Position numbers and translations under genes: made by a program
Assembly: GCA_963971405.1 (NCBI GenBank)
Contig: OZ020487.1
Span: 16,837,344 to 16,901,343, forward strand
Reading direction: 5' to 3'
Length of the DNA stretch: 64,000 nucleotides
Source of the DNA: Psococerastis gibbosa
Taxonomy: Eukaryota; Arthropoda; Insecta; Psocodea; Psocidae
The notes under the pieces: generated by a model
What the model was told of the DNA's origin: nothing
Database searches by the model: none
Seen by the model: the letters and a program-made list of their open reading frames with translations, nothing else
Shown here: piece after piece, positions 35,188-46,190 of the stretch
How positions within the stretch are numbered: position 1 is the first letter of the stretch
Layout of the letters: the number at the start of each line of letters is the position of its first letter

Positions 35188-35926
35188 AAGAGCAACAAGG
35201 ATATTACTTACCGGTATTTAGCCTACTTTTTATTCATTCTAACGCGGACAAATGACTATTATTTAGCACGTTATAGTATGCAACATGATATGCCTCATCC
35301 CCTGTGGGTGTGAAATAGTAGTTAGCTCTTTTAGTTCACTGATCTGATTGAGGAATGGCATGAATGTAAATTAATAGTATGCCGACAGCCTGTTTTATTG
35401 TATATCACCTATTCGTCACGGAGATGCGCTGACTCTATTTCAATTGATGGGGGTGTTTTTACAACAATGACTAGCAGACTAAGTACAATAGAATAATATT
35501 GTACAAAAATTTCATATAATGTATTCATTGTCTTTGCTTATACTTTGTGACGAGGACGAATGATGCCCCAGGCTGCAATAATAAAAGTAGCAAAAAAGAT
35601 TGTACACCAGTATGATATTCAATTCATATCGTATGATATTCATAATTATTGTTCGTAGTGGGCCATGGATGGTGTTATAGTAGTTATGTATAGGCCCATC
35701 ACCCCGCGGGGAATATTTTCAGTACCTACCGTAGCTATTCAATGACTGAACTAAATTATTTATGAACCATATATTTTATACTTCGTTAGTGCTATAAATA
35801 AATAAATATATACAGTATATATAGGCCTAGTATATTTCAGTTATTTCCTTAGACTCCTTACGCGGCATTCTATAGATATGCTTCTACTGTAGGTTCCCAA
35901 CCACGGCTCTGTACCTACTCGCCGAC
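35188..35926. other. Intergenic region
   Basis: No gene is supported. An AATAAA near 35577 could serve the upstream small gene. AT-rich otherwise. Confidence 0.4.
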
Positions 35927-36292
35927 GTGTTAACTCCCCAACAATTGTTCTTAAAGAAAGCTTTAGTTCAAGTCTTTAAGACGCGCTGCTCCCTTTCCAA
36001 TGTTACGCACCATCATAGCACCAGATATTTAAGCAGGGAGCCACTGAAGGTCCCACATCCCAATTCTAAACTGTTCATGAGATCAGCGTTATTTATTGGT
36101 GTAAAACATTTTAATGCCCTTCCATTGATATGCCGAAGTTCTGGAAGTCCATATATCATAAAAAAGGAAATATCTAATTATGTTAAAGTCGTTAAAGAGC
36201 GTGATGTTTTGACATTTGACACATTGTATAGTCGATTTATAACAATATACAGTTGTATACAATGCTACTATACGTGCGAAAAACAAAATTAA
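35927..36292 (+). mobile_element. LINE polymerase C-terminal remnant
   Basis: An open frame of 121 codons with THHHSTRYLSREPLKVPHPN and SALFIGVKHFNALPLICR, the 'H-x-x-x-T-R-x...F-x-x-x-x-x-x-x-W/F-N-x-L-P' ending of LINE polymerases. A stop follows a K/N-rich tail. No RT core is left upstream. Confidence 0.6.
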
Positions 36293-36571
36293 ACATGAGT
36301 ATACCTATTTTATTGTAGCCTAGCCAGCAAACTTTTACTGATTATTTCGTTGTGTTAACTGATGTAGGCCACACTCGGGCATTTGCCCAGTGGCGTGATT
36401 TTTATAAATTGTTGTTATATTGTATATTGTCTCATTGCATTTGTATTGTATTTCTAGATATGCACTGCATGAGAAATTTTGGGGCACCAACATTACGTTT
36501 ATCGTTTGCCAGCGGATGACGTCACAGCCCAGATTTATGCTGGCAAAAGATTTTTTTGCTCACCAGTTACG

Positions 36572-37053
36572 CAGTGGCATACCTGGGGTGGAATGCGCCT
36601 AGGGCAAGCTTTAAATTTGCGCCCCCCTCCCCCGTCCGATAACATTTTGCCAATATGTCTTATACCTATTAAGCTTATTTTATTTTTAGTAGAGGTACCA
36701 TGGTAGACTACTTTAGGTGTAGCTATACAAAATAGGGGCATTCATTAGTATACCATTATAGTTGGAGATTTAATGCATCTAGGTAGATTATCATTATTCA
36801 CAAAAATTCTAACAAAAAAACTAAAATTTAGGTCTATGATGCACATCAGGGACGGATCCTGAGGGGGGGGGGGGCAGAGATTGGGAAAGACGTATTTGTG
36901 TACGAATAATTAAATTTGAATGATATTTTAGATTAATTAATATACGTTTCATGATAACAGCCTGCCAATTTGGCGCCCCTGGCAGAACGACGCCCCTGGG
37001 AGAACGGCGCCCAAGGCACATGCCCTACTTGCCCCACCTCAGTTACGCCACTG
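36572..37053. mobile_element. CAGTGGCG-type hAT-like MITE with 8-bp TSD
   Basis: 482 bp; ends CAGTGGCATACCTGGGGTGG and CCACCTCAGTTACGCCACTG, flanked by exact CAGTTACG at 36564-36571 and 37054-37061. Has C- and G-runs (near 36625 and 36861) and an internal GGGACGGATCC-like phrase at 36848 that may be a second nested terminus. Confidence 0.9.
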
Positions 37054-37298
37054 CAGTTACGTATGCAACAGAGACTTTGTTGCTAGGTAACCTGGTCACC
37101 CGAATGCTTTTGCCAGTGTGTGACGTCATATTCTTATGTTGGTCCCTCGGGAATTTTAACATGGCGTGTCTAGAGGACTATATGGCCAAAGGTTATTTCT
37201 GTTAAATTATACAATCAAGTTATCAACAAGTGATTGACAAGAAAGTATTTAAAGTAAAATCGTCAAAACCTCGTCAAAATCAGGTAGTTCTGTCATTG

Positions 37299-37550
37299 TC
37301 ATTGTGCTAGTGTCTCAGTGACATTGTAGAAAGCTTTTTGTAAAAGATGGTCTTTAAGCAATTTAGGGAAGTTAGTAGCGTTTCTCGCTGCTCTCAGTTC
37401 AATTGCGAGTTTTCTAAGGTAGGCGAAACCTTGCAATATAGGATCCAGTCGCTCACACTTGGCTGTGCGTGGCGCTGGGCTTACTATAGGTCTCCCCTTT
37501 GCCTCTTGTTGTAGGTGTGGGTGTCCCCATTTTGTTTGAATTTTCCCCAC
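37299..37550 (-). mobile_element. LINE polymerase C-terminal remnant (minus)
   Basis: The minus frame has PRTAKCERLDPILQGFAYLR and LAIELRAARNATNFPKLLKD, a LINE polymerase tail pattern (x-P-R-T...D-P-x-x-x-F...L...I-R-x-A-x-N-x-x-x-F-x-x-x-L-K). Everything upstream in the element is gone. Confidence 0.5.
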
Positions 37551-37684
37551 ACCTGTTTGTGTTAGCCTGCGAGTGTTAGGCGTACATTATTAATGTAGTA
37601 TAAAATGTACATACATATAGTGAAACGGTGGGTACCGTAGTTAACAAGGATACCAACCGAATATCTATCTAACTACACTACAAT

Positions 37685-38016
37685 ATACTTATACTGAGTT
37701 TTTTGAGAATAAAACCCCCCATATTAGGTTTGCCCCAAATAAAAGAAATTGTTCCGAGGTATAATTTTTGTAAACCTACATGCAAAATTTCATCAAAATC
37801 GACCGAGTAGTTTGCCGGAAATCGACGTACAGACAGACAGACAGACATACAGTCATACAGACATACAGACAGACAGAGCGACAGACAGACATTTTGTAAA
37901 AACCACTTTTTTTGGTTCCTGGGACCTCAAAACGTGTAAATCCGTTGAAATCTCGGAATCGAAAATTTCGACCATTACAAAGCTTTCCTTATACTACATA
38001 TAAATTGGAAAGCAAA
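37685..38016 (+). repeat. CAGA-family repeat with CAGACAGA microsatellite
   Basis: Shares 'TTTGAGAATAAAACCCCCC', a CAGACAGACAGACAGACAT array at 37830-37890, 'AAAACCACTTTTTTTGGTTC' and the terminal 'AAGCTTTCCTTATACTACAT' with other members. It abuts a half-MITE at 38017. Confidence 0.75.
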
Positions 38017-38200
38017 AATGGCTTCATTGGATATGTTAAGTACAAACATTTTAATAGATTTATATAAAAAGAAAAATTCAAATTTCCGTCATTTGCATTC
38101 TGCAATGCGAGGTCGGTGGAAACCCCGCCTAAGTCTTGAATGTCTGCTACCACGTCACCGTATTTGTATTTTGTACTTGCAGGTCGGTGGAAACCGCGCA
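38017..38200. mobile_element. Partial PIF/Harbinger-like MITE (copy 7)
   Basis: Only one arm: it starts within the interior (ATGGCTTCATTGGATATGTT) and runs through GGTCGGTGGAAACCCCGCC and the core in the form TGTCTGCTACCACGTCA. No left terminus remains. Confidence 0.7.
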
Positions 38201-38631
38201 TATCTGAATATTTCGACTGAATGGCAATTGTTCTGATAAAAGAGAAGAAAAAGATAAGTTTCTGTGCAGTTATAGGAACAATGGGGCATTGTGAAGGTCT
38301 ACAGGGCTGCATAGGTAGTTACAGTGGAATGCAGTAGCCTAATAGTGGAGTTGAGCGGTCTATTGAGCCACTTCTTATACGAATGTCCTTTTTCGTACAG
38401 CCTTACTAACCCAGATGTCCACCAGTCCCACATTCATTGATTCCAGCTGATTAATAAAATACCTCACATGAAGCTGTGAAATATCGGCAGAGCAGAGTGA
38501 TCTGTTATATATTCGAGCAAAAGCTGGCCAGTGCAGTTCTTACAATATTGCTTGGACCTGAGTCTAATATAAGAAGCCCTTATACACAGCCCTTATTATA
38601 CACGTGAGAGCTCAAAAGGGCAGCAGCGGGC

Positions 38632-38808
38632 CTACTATGCCGTTTAGTATTACCATATTACTGGGGTTAAAAATGTAAACAAAATAATTTTGAATAGTAC
38701 TTTCCATTGTAAAATTACCTTGTTTACTTACATATTTTGTAATCCCAGCAGCAATCTGATCATGGCGATTATAATACCAGTATTTATTTAATCCTCTGGT
38801 ATTAAACC
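38632..38808. mobile_element. Palindromic MITE family 2, diverged copy
   Basis: Carries ACTATGCCGTTTAGTATTAC, TGGGGTTAAAAATGTAAAC and 'CTGATCATGGCGATTATAAT' as in 8466-8630. Confidence 0.6.
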
Positions 38809-39233
38809 TATAACGATAAAAACACAAACTGCTTACGAGCTTAAATGAAAATACCCTAGCCTACCTTGCATAATGGTAGGGGATGCTTCTAAATTTCCAA
38901 AATTAGTTATTCTCCCTGGTTTTACTCAGGACCTAGCAGATAGAAGACAGATAGAAGTCCGGATTATTGGTGGGAACGATCCGAGAAAAGGAGGACTAGC
39001 CCAGAAATATACATTGAAAATACCAAAAAGTAGGCGAAAATTTTAGAACTCATCAGTGTCCGTTAGTTTTACAAATTGAGTTCAATAACTGTGGCCAATC
39101 GGTGTTAGTGACGGACTGACGGCCACATAATGTGCGTCAAAATGCAGAGAAATGTCTCTTATACTTTATGACGCACCTCATCAGAGGCGTAACGTTTTAG
39201 AATGATGGCGGGGGCAAAACTAAGTAGACCTTA

Positions 39234-39523
39234 ACCGAAATTAGAGGATATGGAAAAAACCGGGCTTGGCGGGATTCGAACCCACCATCTACGCCTAACC
39301 GGGGCGTCGTCTTAACCGCTGGACCACAAGCCCCGATAAGTCCGGTAAATGCCAAAGCCTCTACTTATGCTCTAATTGACAGTTAGGCGTAGATCATGGG
39401 TTCGAATCCCGCCAAGCCCGGTTTTTTCCATATCCTCTAATTTCGGTTAAAACGAGGAGGTTATCTCTTCAACCAAAGTGTATTTAATGTCAGTTATATA
39501 CACCATATAATACTATAATATAT
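39234..39523 (+). mobile_element. Inverted-tRNA retroposon (copy 1) with 13-bp TSD
   Basis: Flanked by exact TAAGTAGACCTTA (39221-39233 and 39524-39536). The left arm is ACCGAAATTAGAGGATATGG + AAAAAA + minus-strand tRNA; the right arm is the plus-strand 3' half of the same tRNA (GTTCGAATCCCGCCAAGCCC), then GG + TTTTTT + CCATATCCTCTAATTTCGGT. It ends in an AT-rich tail (ATATAATACTATAATATAT). Both tRNA copies are followed by a T6 run, the polymerase III terminator. A second copy is at 59341-59541. Confidence 0.85.
39261..39333 (-). tRNA. tRNA-like cloverleaf (anticodon position GGT), probably a repeat-borne pseudogene
   Basis: The minus strand folds as a full cloverleaf: acceptor GGGCTTG/CAAGCCC, D arm with box A TGGTCCAGCGG, anticodon stem ACGCC/GGCGT around the loop CCGGTTA, a 5-base variable loop, T stem GTGGG/CCCGC with loop TTCGAAT. 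Anticodon position reads GGT (Thr), but base 33 is C rather than T and GGT is not a usual eukaryotic threonine anticodon, so a functional tRNA is doubtful. A T6 terminator follows at once. Confidence 0.6.
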
Positions 39524-39884
39524 TAAGTAGACCTTATGACCTTGCTGCAAAGGGGACCATGAAGTATGAACCACGTCTTACAATGTTCGAAGCTGGGGGG
39601 GGGGGGGGCAAAACCCCCAAAAGGAGCGGGAGGGGGGCAAATTGGACCGTGCCCCCTCCCCAACTTTACGCCCCTGCACCTCATCCACAAGTTATTGCTC
39701 TACGATCGATATTTCTAATTAAATTTTAGTTTTAACTCGTAAAGTTTTTCCTTCCTCGAAAACGCCGTAAGGATGAGTTTGAACTGCTGCCCTTGGCGAG
39801 TTGGGAGCCCGGTGGCGCGTTGTAAAAAACTGAGATGACTGGAGGTCAGGCCAAAGCCCATCAAGGGCTGTAGAGACAGAAGAG

Positions 39885-39970
39885 AGAAAGAAAGAAAGAA
39901 AATTATCCTTATTTTCCATACGGGCGAATTTTGGGCCTTTCGGCCCACTCTTACAATTAGGAAGAAGAAG
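39885..39970 (-). repeat. LINE-type 3' tail repeat, minus copy
   Basis: Reverse complement of the 30176-30265 repeat: TTGTAAGAGTGGGCCGAAAG, CCCAAAATTCGCCC, then GGAAAATAAGGATAATTTTC and a (TTTC)n tail at 39880-39902. Confidence 0.5.
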
Positions 39971-40204
39971 AAGGTTTTTCCCTCTCTGGTTGGTCATAAT
40001 TACATTTCATTGTTGCATATATGCTAGACGTAGGCGGAATATTTTTCTTGTTGCCATTCTGGGCCCAATATGACAAAACTTCTTAAACCCATATTTATTG
40101 GTTCGTAGTCAGTTCCAATAAGCTCGAGTGTGTAATAGGGGGGGATTAGATAGATATTATAGGTTCCGTTGGTTCTACGGCTGTACTCAATGTAGACACA
40201 ACAG

Positions 40205-40388
40205 CAAGGCCGTAGCCAGGATTTTTTTCGGGAGGGGGGGGGGAGTTTCAGAAATGTCATTGGGTATTACATAGTGGTTTTTATTTTTCCTCTCAAAATC
40301 AATCCGATTCTATCTAGTATCAAGCCATTTCATTTCGGGGGGGGGGGGGGGGTTGAACCCCCATGCACCCCCCTTGGCTACGGCCTTA
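40205..40388. mobile_element. hAT-like MITE (AAGGCCGTAGCC type) with 8-bp TSD
   Basis: 184 bp; ends CAAGGCCGTAGCCAGG and CCTTGGCTACGGCCTTA, flanked by exact CACAACAG at 40197-40204 and 40389-40396. Has two long G runs (near 40236 and 40339). A related left terminus (AGGCCGTAGCCACG) occurs at 63512. Confidence 0.9.
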
Positions 40389-40396
40389 CACAACAG

Positions 40397-42238
40397 GTAA
40401 ACTCTCCTCTTTCTCATTTTCGATAACTAAAACGTTTTGTATTAAGCGGTACATTCCTTTACCAGCAAAAATGCACGTTGTAGGCATGGTATTGGTACCT
40501 GATGGCAGACTACCTAGTACCTAGTAGCGGCAGACGGCAGTACCGGAGTCGGCGTTGTCTTGAAGAGTGGCATGTTGCATGTGAAGTGTTGGTGCGGAGT
40601 GTTCGTGTGCACAATGTAGTTGCTTCGCCATGTACGCATACCTTCCTTTAACCTTACTTCTGTGTTGCCTACATGGATATGCTTCTTTGGATACGTTCAC
40701 ACCAAAATTAGCAGGTAAAACCTCCAAATAGCTTAATGTTCTGCTGATTTCGGCCCATCCATTATGGGCTGTCTCTACCATTTGTGGATAGTTCAGATAT
40801 AGTCATTTACTGGAGCTACCCCAATTTTCTATTGAAAGCCCTGTGTATAGCGTCAGCCGCGTTTACACGAAGAAAGACTCTAGAAAGATGAATAGACGAA
40901 CTACGTCTAGGCGATTATGGTAATGTGCAACAAATATGTACAATTTTATATATTTCCTCAGTATAACTGTTTTCATAATATGTCAGCTGAGTTATTGCTG
41001 GCTGCTTTCATTATTTTCACATTCGGAATTATTATTATTTGACATTATAGTAATAATATTGAATCGCACCCATAAGGTATATGGGCGAAGAGCAAGTCAA
41101 TTGTGCGTATGTACTTGTAGGTACCTTACTTATAAACAATGCCGCAGGACTATTTCCACAATACCTTACAGACCGGGAATGAATGTGTTTTTTTTAATTC
41201 AGCAATGTATGTATATAGAATACCTAGGTCTACTGTCTATTTATATTACAGTATCATACTCTTATTTGGATTGGATAGTGTGTGTATAGCTTGGTTTTGA
41301 TCTATGTCCCTAAATTAAATTCTTGTTAATGCTTTGACCAAGTTAGTCTGGCCAAATCAGCACTTCAACCATTACAGTAGGATTATTTGTACACTCTACA
41401 GTAAGTCCTTGTCAAATCTTTAGAGAAGTAGGCTATATGTATTCTATCTAGACTACATTTTAAACTAAATATAAAAAACATAAAAGTAACTATAAAAAGA
41501 GACATGGTAAACATATAGTTTAACAGGTAAAACACCAATTCAGTTCAATTCAATTTATTTTCTTTTTATACAGTAAAATATACTGGATCAACGACTAGCC
41601 TACTACCTAGTCTAAAAAGTAATTTTTCATCAGTTTCAACTGTGTTCGTAAATCTGCTGAACCCTGTCATAATTTTCCCTTTTACGATAGTTCCGCGTTC
41701 CATTTGAGACAGGATTGAACAGCAAGAAATTTGTGGGATATTTGGAGTCCCCCATTGAAAGGCTTTAACAGAACCTCACTGCTTTTTACACAAATGCAAA
41801 CTCGACAGAAAAATCTATCGTATAGAGAACAGTTAAATAAGATAAGGTATTTTTATTAATCGAAAAACGCGATACAATTAATAAATATCCCAGGGCCACA
41901 CTAAATGCACCCTGTGAATAGAATTTGTACAATGCACATATACTGTCATCATAGTACTAGATCTTACAGAATAATGGCTCTTAGAGCTTCATCCCTCATT
42001 GGATGGGCTAAGCTGTACAGACAACCTACAGTAGTGTGGCACGGTATTTAATTAATTCATTGGAGCCAGTCACGAATCATGGAAGTGATTGGGAAACAAA
42101 GTCAACAGAACGGCCTCGGAAGAATAAAGAGAAGCCTCTTCCGATGATCATCACCTCCTCTCTACAAGATTACATCAGTGGAAAAGTCTACTCAAACAAT
42201 AAGTCAAGGGTAGGCCTATGCTTCCAGTTCAGCCAGTT
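40397..42238. other. Intergenic region without recognisable gene
   Basis: A minus-strand frame at 40521-40781 (containing LSYLEVLPANFGVNVSKEAY) has no recognised motif. Nothing else is supported. AT-rich. Confidence 0.35.
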
Positions 42239-42447
42239 GGTATAAGTCCACGCAAAATGAGAAAAGTATGGACATGGAATGTTTTCATCCTGAGCAACAC
42301 TGTAAAAATATTATTTGCAAAATTTTTGTTATGCCTTGCATCCAATCCAACAAGGTAACACAAAATGGTGCAAGGAATATTTTTACAGTGTTGTACAGGA
42401 TCAAAACATTCCATGACCATACTTTTCTCATTTTGCGTGGACTATAA
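42239..42447. mobile_element. Palindromic MITE family 3
   Basis: A long inverted repeat with arms TATAAGTCCACGCAAAATGA and TCATTTTGCGTGGACTATA, plus matching inner pieces (AACACTGTAAAAATATT, TTGCATCCAATCCAA / CTTGTTGG). It is possibly flanked by TA. Only one copy was found in the window. Confidence 0.65.
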
Positions 42448-42548
42448 CTACGTAATTCGTTTTTCCAGCAAAGCCACCTTAACACGACAACCACTTGCGG
42501 GTCTAGGCCTGAGAACTGGCAGGGGTCTCTATTTAACACTACCCTATT

Positions 42549-42780
42549 CGGGATGTTGTGGTCAGCAACTTGCCCGGCAGTCGCACTTTTCCCCTACCAA
42601 TGAAGGTAAGGTACCCCAGAGGTGGACCCAAGGGGGGGGGGGGAGAAACCAGTGACGACCATATAATTATAATGAATTTATAATGCAATAAGGGTTGGGT
42701 AGACCCGGGGCAATGCCGAATTTCGAACAGCGACCTTCTTTTCATAATCCAATTCCATACCAACTGGAGTAATTCTCGCA
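42549..42780 (-). mobile_element. tRNA-like SINE 2 (best copy)
   Basis: On the minus strand it opens with a tRNA-like head: box A region ACTCCAGTTGGTATGGAATT, then GGATTATGAAAAGAAGGTCG with box B GGTCGCTGTTCGAAATTC. The body continues to 'GCGACTGCCGGGCAAGTTGC'. It also contains a G-run (42631-42643). Related copies: 29806-30180, 49733-49893, 49911-50060, 53131-53262 and a fragment at 56490-56560. Confidence 0.65.
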
Positions 42781-42832
42781 GCAACGATAATAAAATAAGA
42801 AAGATGTTGCCTAAATGTAAGCTAAGCATTGT

Positions 42833-43010
42833 CGATGTAGAGTAGTGGTGCGGACTCCCACACTGGCTACATTTTCTGGACTTCGGAGGGCATGTAAAGC
42901 AGGCGGTCTCGGGCCTTCCTAGTTATGTGTCAGAGAGGGCTTCAAGGCCTAACTCCACTAGGTTGGCTTAGTAATATAACAAAAAGTCCTTATATATTTA
43001 TTTTATTAAT
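42833..43010 (+). mobile_element. tRNA-Glu-derived SINE (copy 2, box B lost)
   Basis: Head GATGTAGAGTAGTGGTGCGG followed directly by ACTCCCACACTGGCTACATT, so the anticodon and T-arm segment present in the 57437 copy is deleted. The body and end (TAGGTTGGCTTAGTAAT, AAAAAGTCCTTATATATTTA) are kept. Confidence 0.75.
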
Positions 43011-44638
43011 AGCGATGAATCGTTGTGGGAAATGGCAAAGGAAGCGTTTCCAGGTTGTAGGGTTTCACCATAAAAAAGAAAATAGCGGCAAATGAAAAAC
43101 AAATGTAATAGGCTGCCAGCAGAATACAGGCGCAGTAAGCACTGCGCACTTTACCGTGGGCCCCCTGTAATATAAATAGCTTGGTTTTGACTATATTGGG
43201 CTCATGGCGAGAACCACCGGCTTAGAATGTTTTCTGCTATACTGCGCAAGCACTGTGAATGACCATCCAGCTAACCTGTTCCACAGACACTAATTAAAAA
43301 TATGGTGGAAATTCTGCGCAATATCAAATTAATGACTATGGCTAGGTGTATCATACAATAAAAAAGGCCTATTTCGAACATCAGCATGGAACTCACTCGT
43401 GTATCCTAATGAAACTATAATGAAGGACATTAGGGCGCTATATAATGTGTTGGTGATGTACACTATACAGTACATTATGTGTCATTTAAAGTGTGCATAT
43501 TATGGGAATCTAGCGGATGGATTTCCGGTGGACCTTGTATTGTGTCCCTACTTTACAGGTATATATCACTGACAGAACTGGCACTAATTAGGTCTACACC
43601 TATCAAACTGTACGAGTAGATTGGGAAAACCCTGCCTACCACAATACCTAGTATTGTACGAGTTATTTATTGTAATCATTGTCAAATTGGTAAGGGTGGA
43701 TCCAGATGAAGGGTCAGGGGGTCATGACTCACTCCAAAATGAAATAATCGTTAAAAATCTTCCCATTTGAAATGAAATGAAATGAATTATATTGGATACA
43801 GTAATACAATACAATTATAACTAAACTAAAAACACTTAACATGTAACATTTAACTTAGATAACTAACAACAACAATATAAAAATAAAAATTTACAAAACG
43901 AAATATGTAAGAAAAATCGGCCAAATTAATTCACCAGGTAAGTGTGTAATATTCGCCTGAACTCCCTAGCCTCCGTACGCAATCTCTTAATGTGGTCCGG
44001 TAACTGGTTGAACAGCAACCTTCCCTTTATTAGAATGAAATTGTCGGTGCCATGTCTTTGGGTTCGGGGAATGTGGAAGTCGATATCGGCCCGCCGGGTT
44101 TCACGGCCCGATATTTGCTATATTGTGTAAAGGAGGAAGAGATATTGGATCCATGAGAGAGTTTCTTCAGTGACTTCGTGGAAGTGAAACATGATTAATA
44201 AGTATATTATATATATAAAAAATTGCACTTAATTCCACAACATAAATTTTTAACAGTACCGTAACAGCTGTTTCGGTGTAATTCGGATGGATCCCATACA
44301 GTATGCCTTGTTGTAGGCTAGTGGCCAGTTTATATAGACCATAGAGCATGGGTACGAGGAAAACCCTAAGAAAGAAGAGACGGTAGCATGTAGCTGGAAG
44401 AGAATATCAGTCTTCCTCCTTTGAGTTTGCGTCACTCAATCGGTCTGGTCATCAGAATGAATTTAATGAAAACGACTAACTGTGACTACAGGGCCTAGGC
44501 TCCCTCTACCAAAGACCCACATTCTTAGGTAACTTAAACTACATGTTTCTTTGGAAAAATGATTTTCACAAAACAAAGCTTGACCAAATCAATTTTATTG
44601 AATTACACAAAACCAACAGCAGGCCTATAGTATTCCGT
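43011..44638. other. Intergenic region
   Basis: No gene is supported. Frames at 43942-44130 and 44167-44435 have no domain. There is an AAATGAAATGAAATGAA pentamer repeat near 43770. Confidence 0.35.
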
Positions 44639-44641
44639 TTA

Positions 44642-44770
44642 GGCGCTGATTCCACCAACTTCAATAGTGATATTAAATGTTTTTTGACGTGGTAGCAGAC
44701 ATTTTTAGACAGTTTTAGCCATACTAAAAATGTCTGCTACCACGTCAAAAAACATTTAATATCACCATTG
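44642..44770. mobile_element. PIF/Harbinger-like MITE (copy 8), right end decayed
   Basis: Left end GGCGCTGATTCCACCAACTT with TTA in front (44639-44641), paired cores around the centre. The right arm stops at 'ATATCACCATTGTAGTTG' without the terminal GGCGCC. Confidence 0.7.
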
Positions 44771-45888
44771 TAGTTGTACCTTAGTAGGTATTAACTTAAG
44801 ACTTGGGGTTTTTCTGAAGTACTAATAATTGAGATGAGAAAATTTAAATTTCCTGTAAAGGCTTGTAATTATTATGAAATGTTCATCTCTATTCCTAATT
44901 TACACATCAATGTAGCTGCGTTGAACGAGAAATTAATTAATTGCTTCAAAATAGTCTACATGACCAATCTTTGTTTACAAAATATTTGGAAGTCTGCCCC
45001 TTAAGAACTCACTCTTGTAATGGGTTAATCGTAAAATTAAATTCACCGAAATGGAAAATAAAGACATTTTTCTTTTCCTCTTTCTTTTTATTACTCCAAA
45101 TCAGCTGAATCAGCAAGAACTGTATATACCTGATCGGAGTCTCTCGCTTTTTCGTTCGGGTCGCCTTAATGTAAGCCATTGTCAGGCAAATGCCTCAGGT
45201 TATTTTAGAAACTGTTCCACATAAAACTGGTGATAATTAGCATGATTCCGGGTTACAATAGTTGGCCTGTAGCCGTTCCCCTTATAGCTCTTTTATTGCC
45301 ATCCAGGTGCCATAGATTCAGCATGCTGTGGAGTAGAGAGTGGTTCTCCATAACTTAGAGCCTAAATTACTGCTAAACATAGCTTGCCTTTTATACCTAG
45401 GTATATACACTCAACTCATACCGTATAATTATTACTGCCACTGCATCCGCCGGCCAGTTTTTTTTAAATGGTTGGTGTACTTGTTACTATTAAAAGAGCT
45501 GAATACATTTCCCATGGTCTGTAAACTTGACGGAAACCTGCACACGGAAGAACAATTTATTTTGTGTTAAAATTCCAGGAAGACATAATTTACTGTAAAT
45601 ATGTTCAAATGATTAAATGAATAACAGGAGTTACGTATCTATATTCTCGTACTAGTTTTGGGTGGACACGGTACGCTGAGTTTTTTGGTTCTGTCCCGTC
45701 CGGTTTTACGATTTCTATACTGTTTTCAGTGTATCTTCGGTTTGGTTCAGCCCGACCTAAATTCGTAACGAATCTATCACTAGCTTAGCTTTAATTCATA
45801 TTGCAGATTACTAGCAGCTCGAGTACTGTTCTTGTGGCAAATATATTATTATTAACAAATTAACAATGTCTCCGTAACGAGATAAAAC
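44771..45888. other. Intergenic region
   Basis: No gene is supported. A fragment near 45040-45080 (CCGAAATGGAAAATAAAGAC + ATTTTTCTTTTCC) resembles the LINE-tail repeat of 30176-30265. Confidence 0.35.
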
Positions 45889-46190
45889 TTATGTAGCAAT
45901 CATTGGCAAGGAAATACCTGATGAACTTGCTAAGGCAGCTGATCCTCCATTTCTGTGACTGGACCCAGAACCCCTTCTGCCAGTCGATGGCCAAAGTCGT
46001 ATAGTATTGTAGTTGCCCTCGTCACTGGACATGGGCTCTTCCGTACACACTGTCGCGACAAACCTCGTGTGCCGGTTTTGTAAAAGAGAGCGCGAAACGG
46101 TTTGACATACCTTAGCAGAATGCCCATAAATTTGGAGGAGACTAGAGCATTTGAAGCGCCTGAGGTGCAAGTGACAAAAATAAACATTCG
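45889..46190 (-). mobile_element. Possible LINE ORF1 (gag-like knuckle) remnant
   Basis: The minus frame starts MHLRRFKCSSLLQIYGHSAK then VCQT. C-x(n)-Y-G-H-x-A-x-x-C is the second half of a CCHC knuckle found in ORF1 of I/Jockey-type LINEs; the first cysteine position is disturbed. The remainder (TEEPMSSDEGNYNTIRLWPS) is unrecognised. Low confidence. Confidence 0.35.

Larger units (their letters stand above)
39182..39676. mobile_element. CAGAGGCG-type hAT-like MITE with 8-bp TSD and nested tRNA element
   Basis: Ends CAGAGGCGTAACGTTTTAG and CAACTTTACGCCCCTG, flanked by exact CACCTCAT at 39174-39181 and 39677-39684. The interior contains G-run and C-run blocks (39595-39660) and, at 39234-39523, a separate tRNA-derived element with its own duplication. 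Confidence 0.9.

Noticed and set aside
40521..40781. 86-codon minus frame as a gene
   Set aside because: No recognisable domain, signal or splice context; probability of chance is high.
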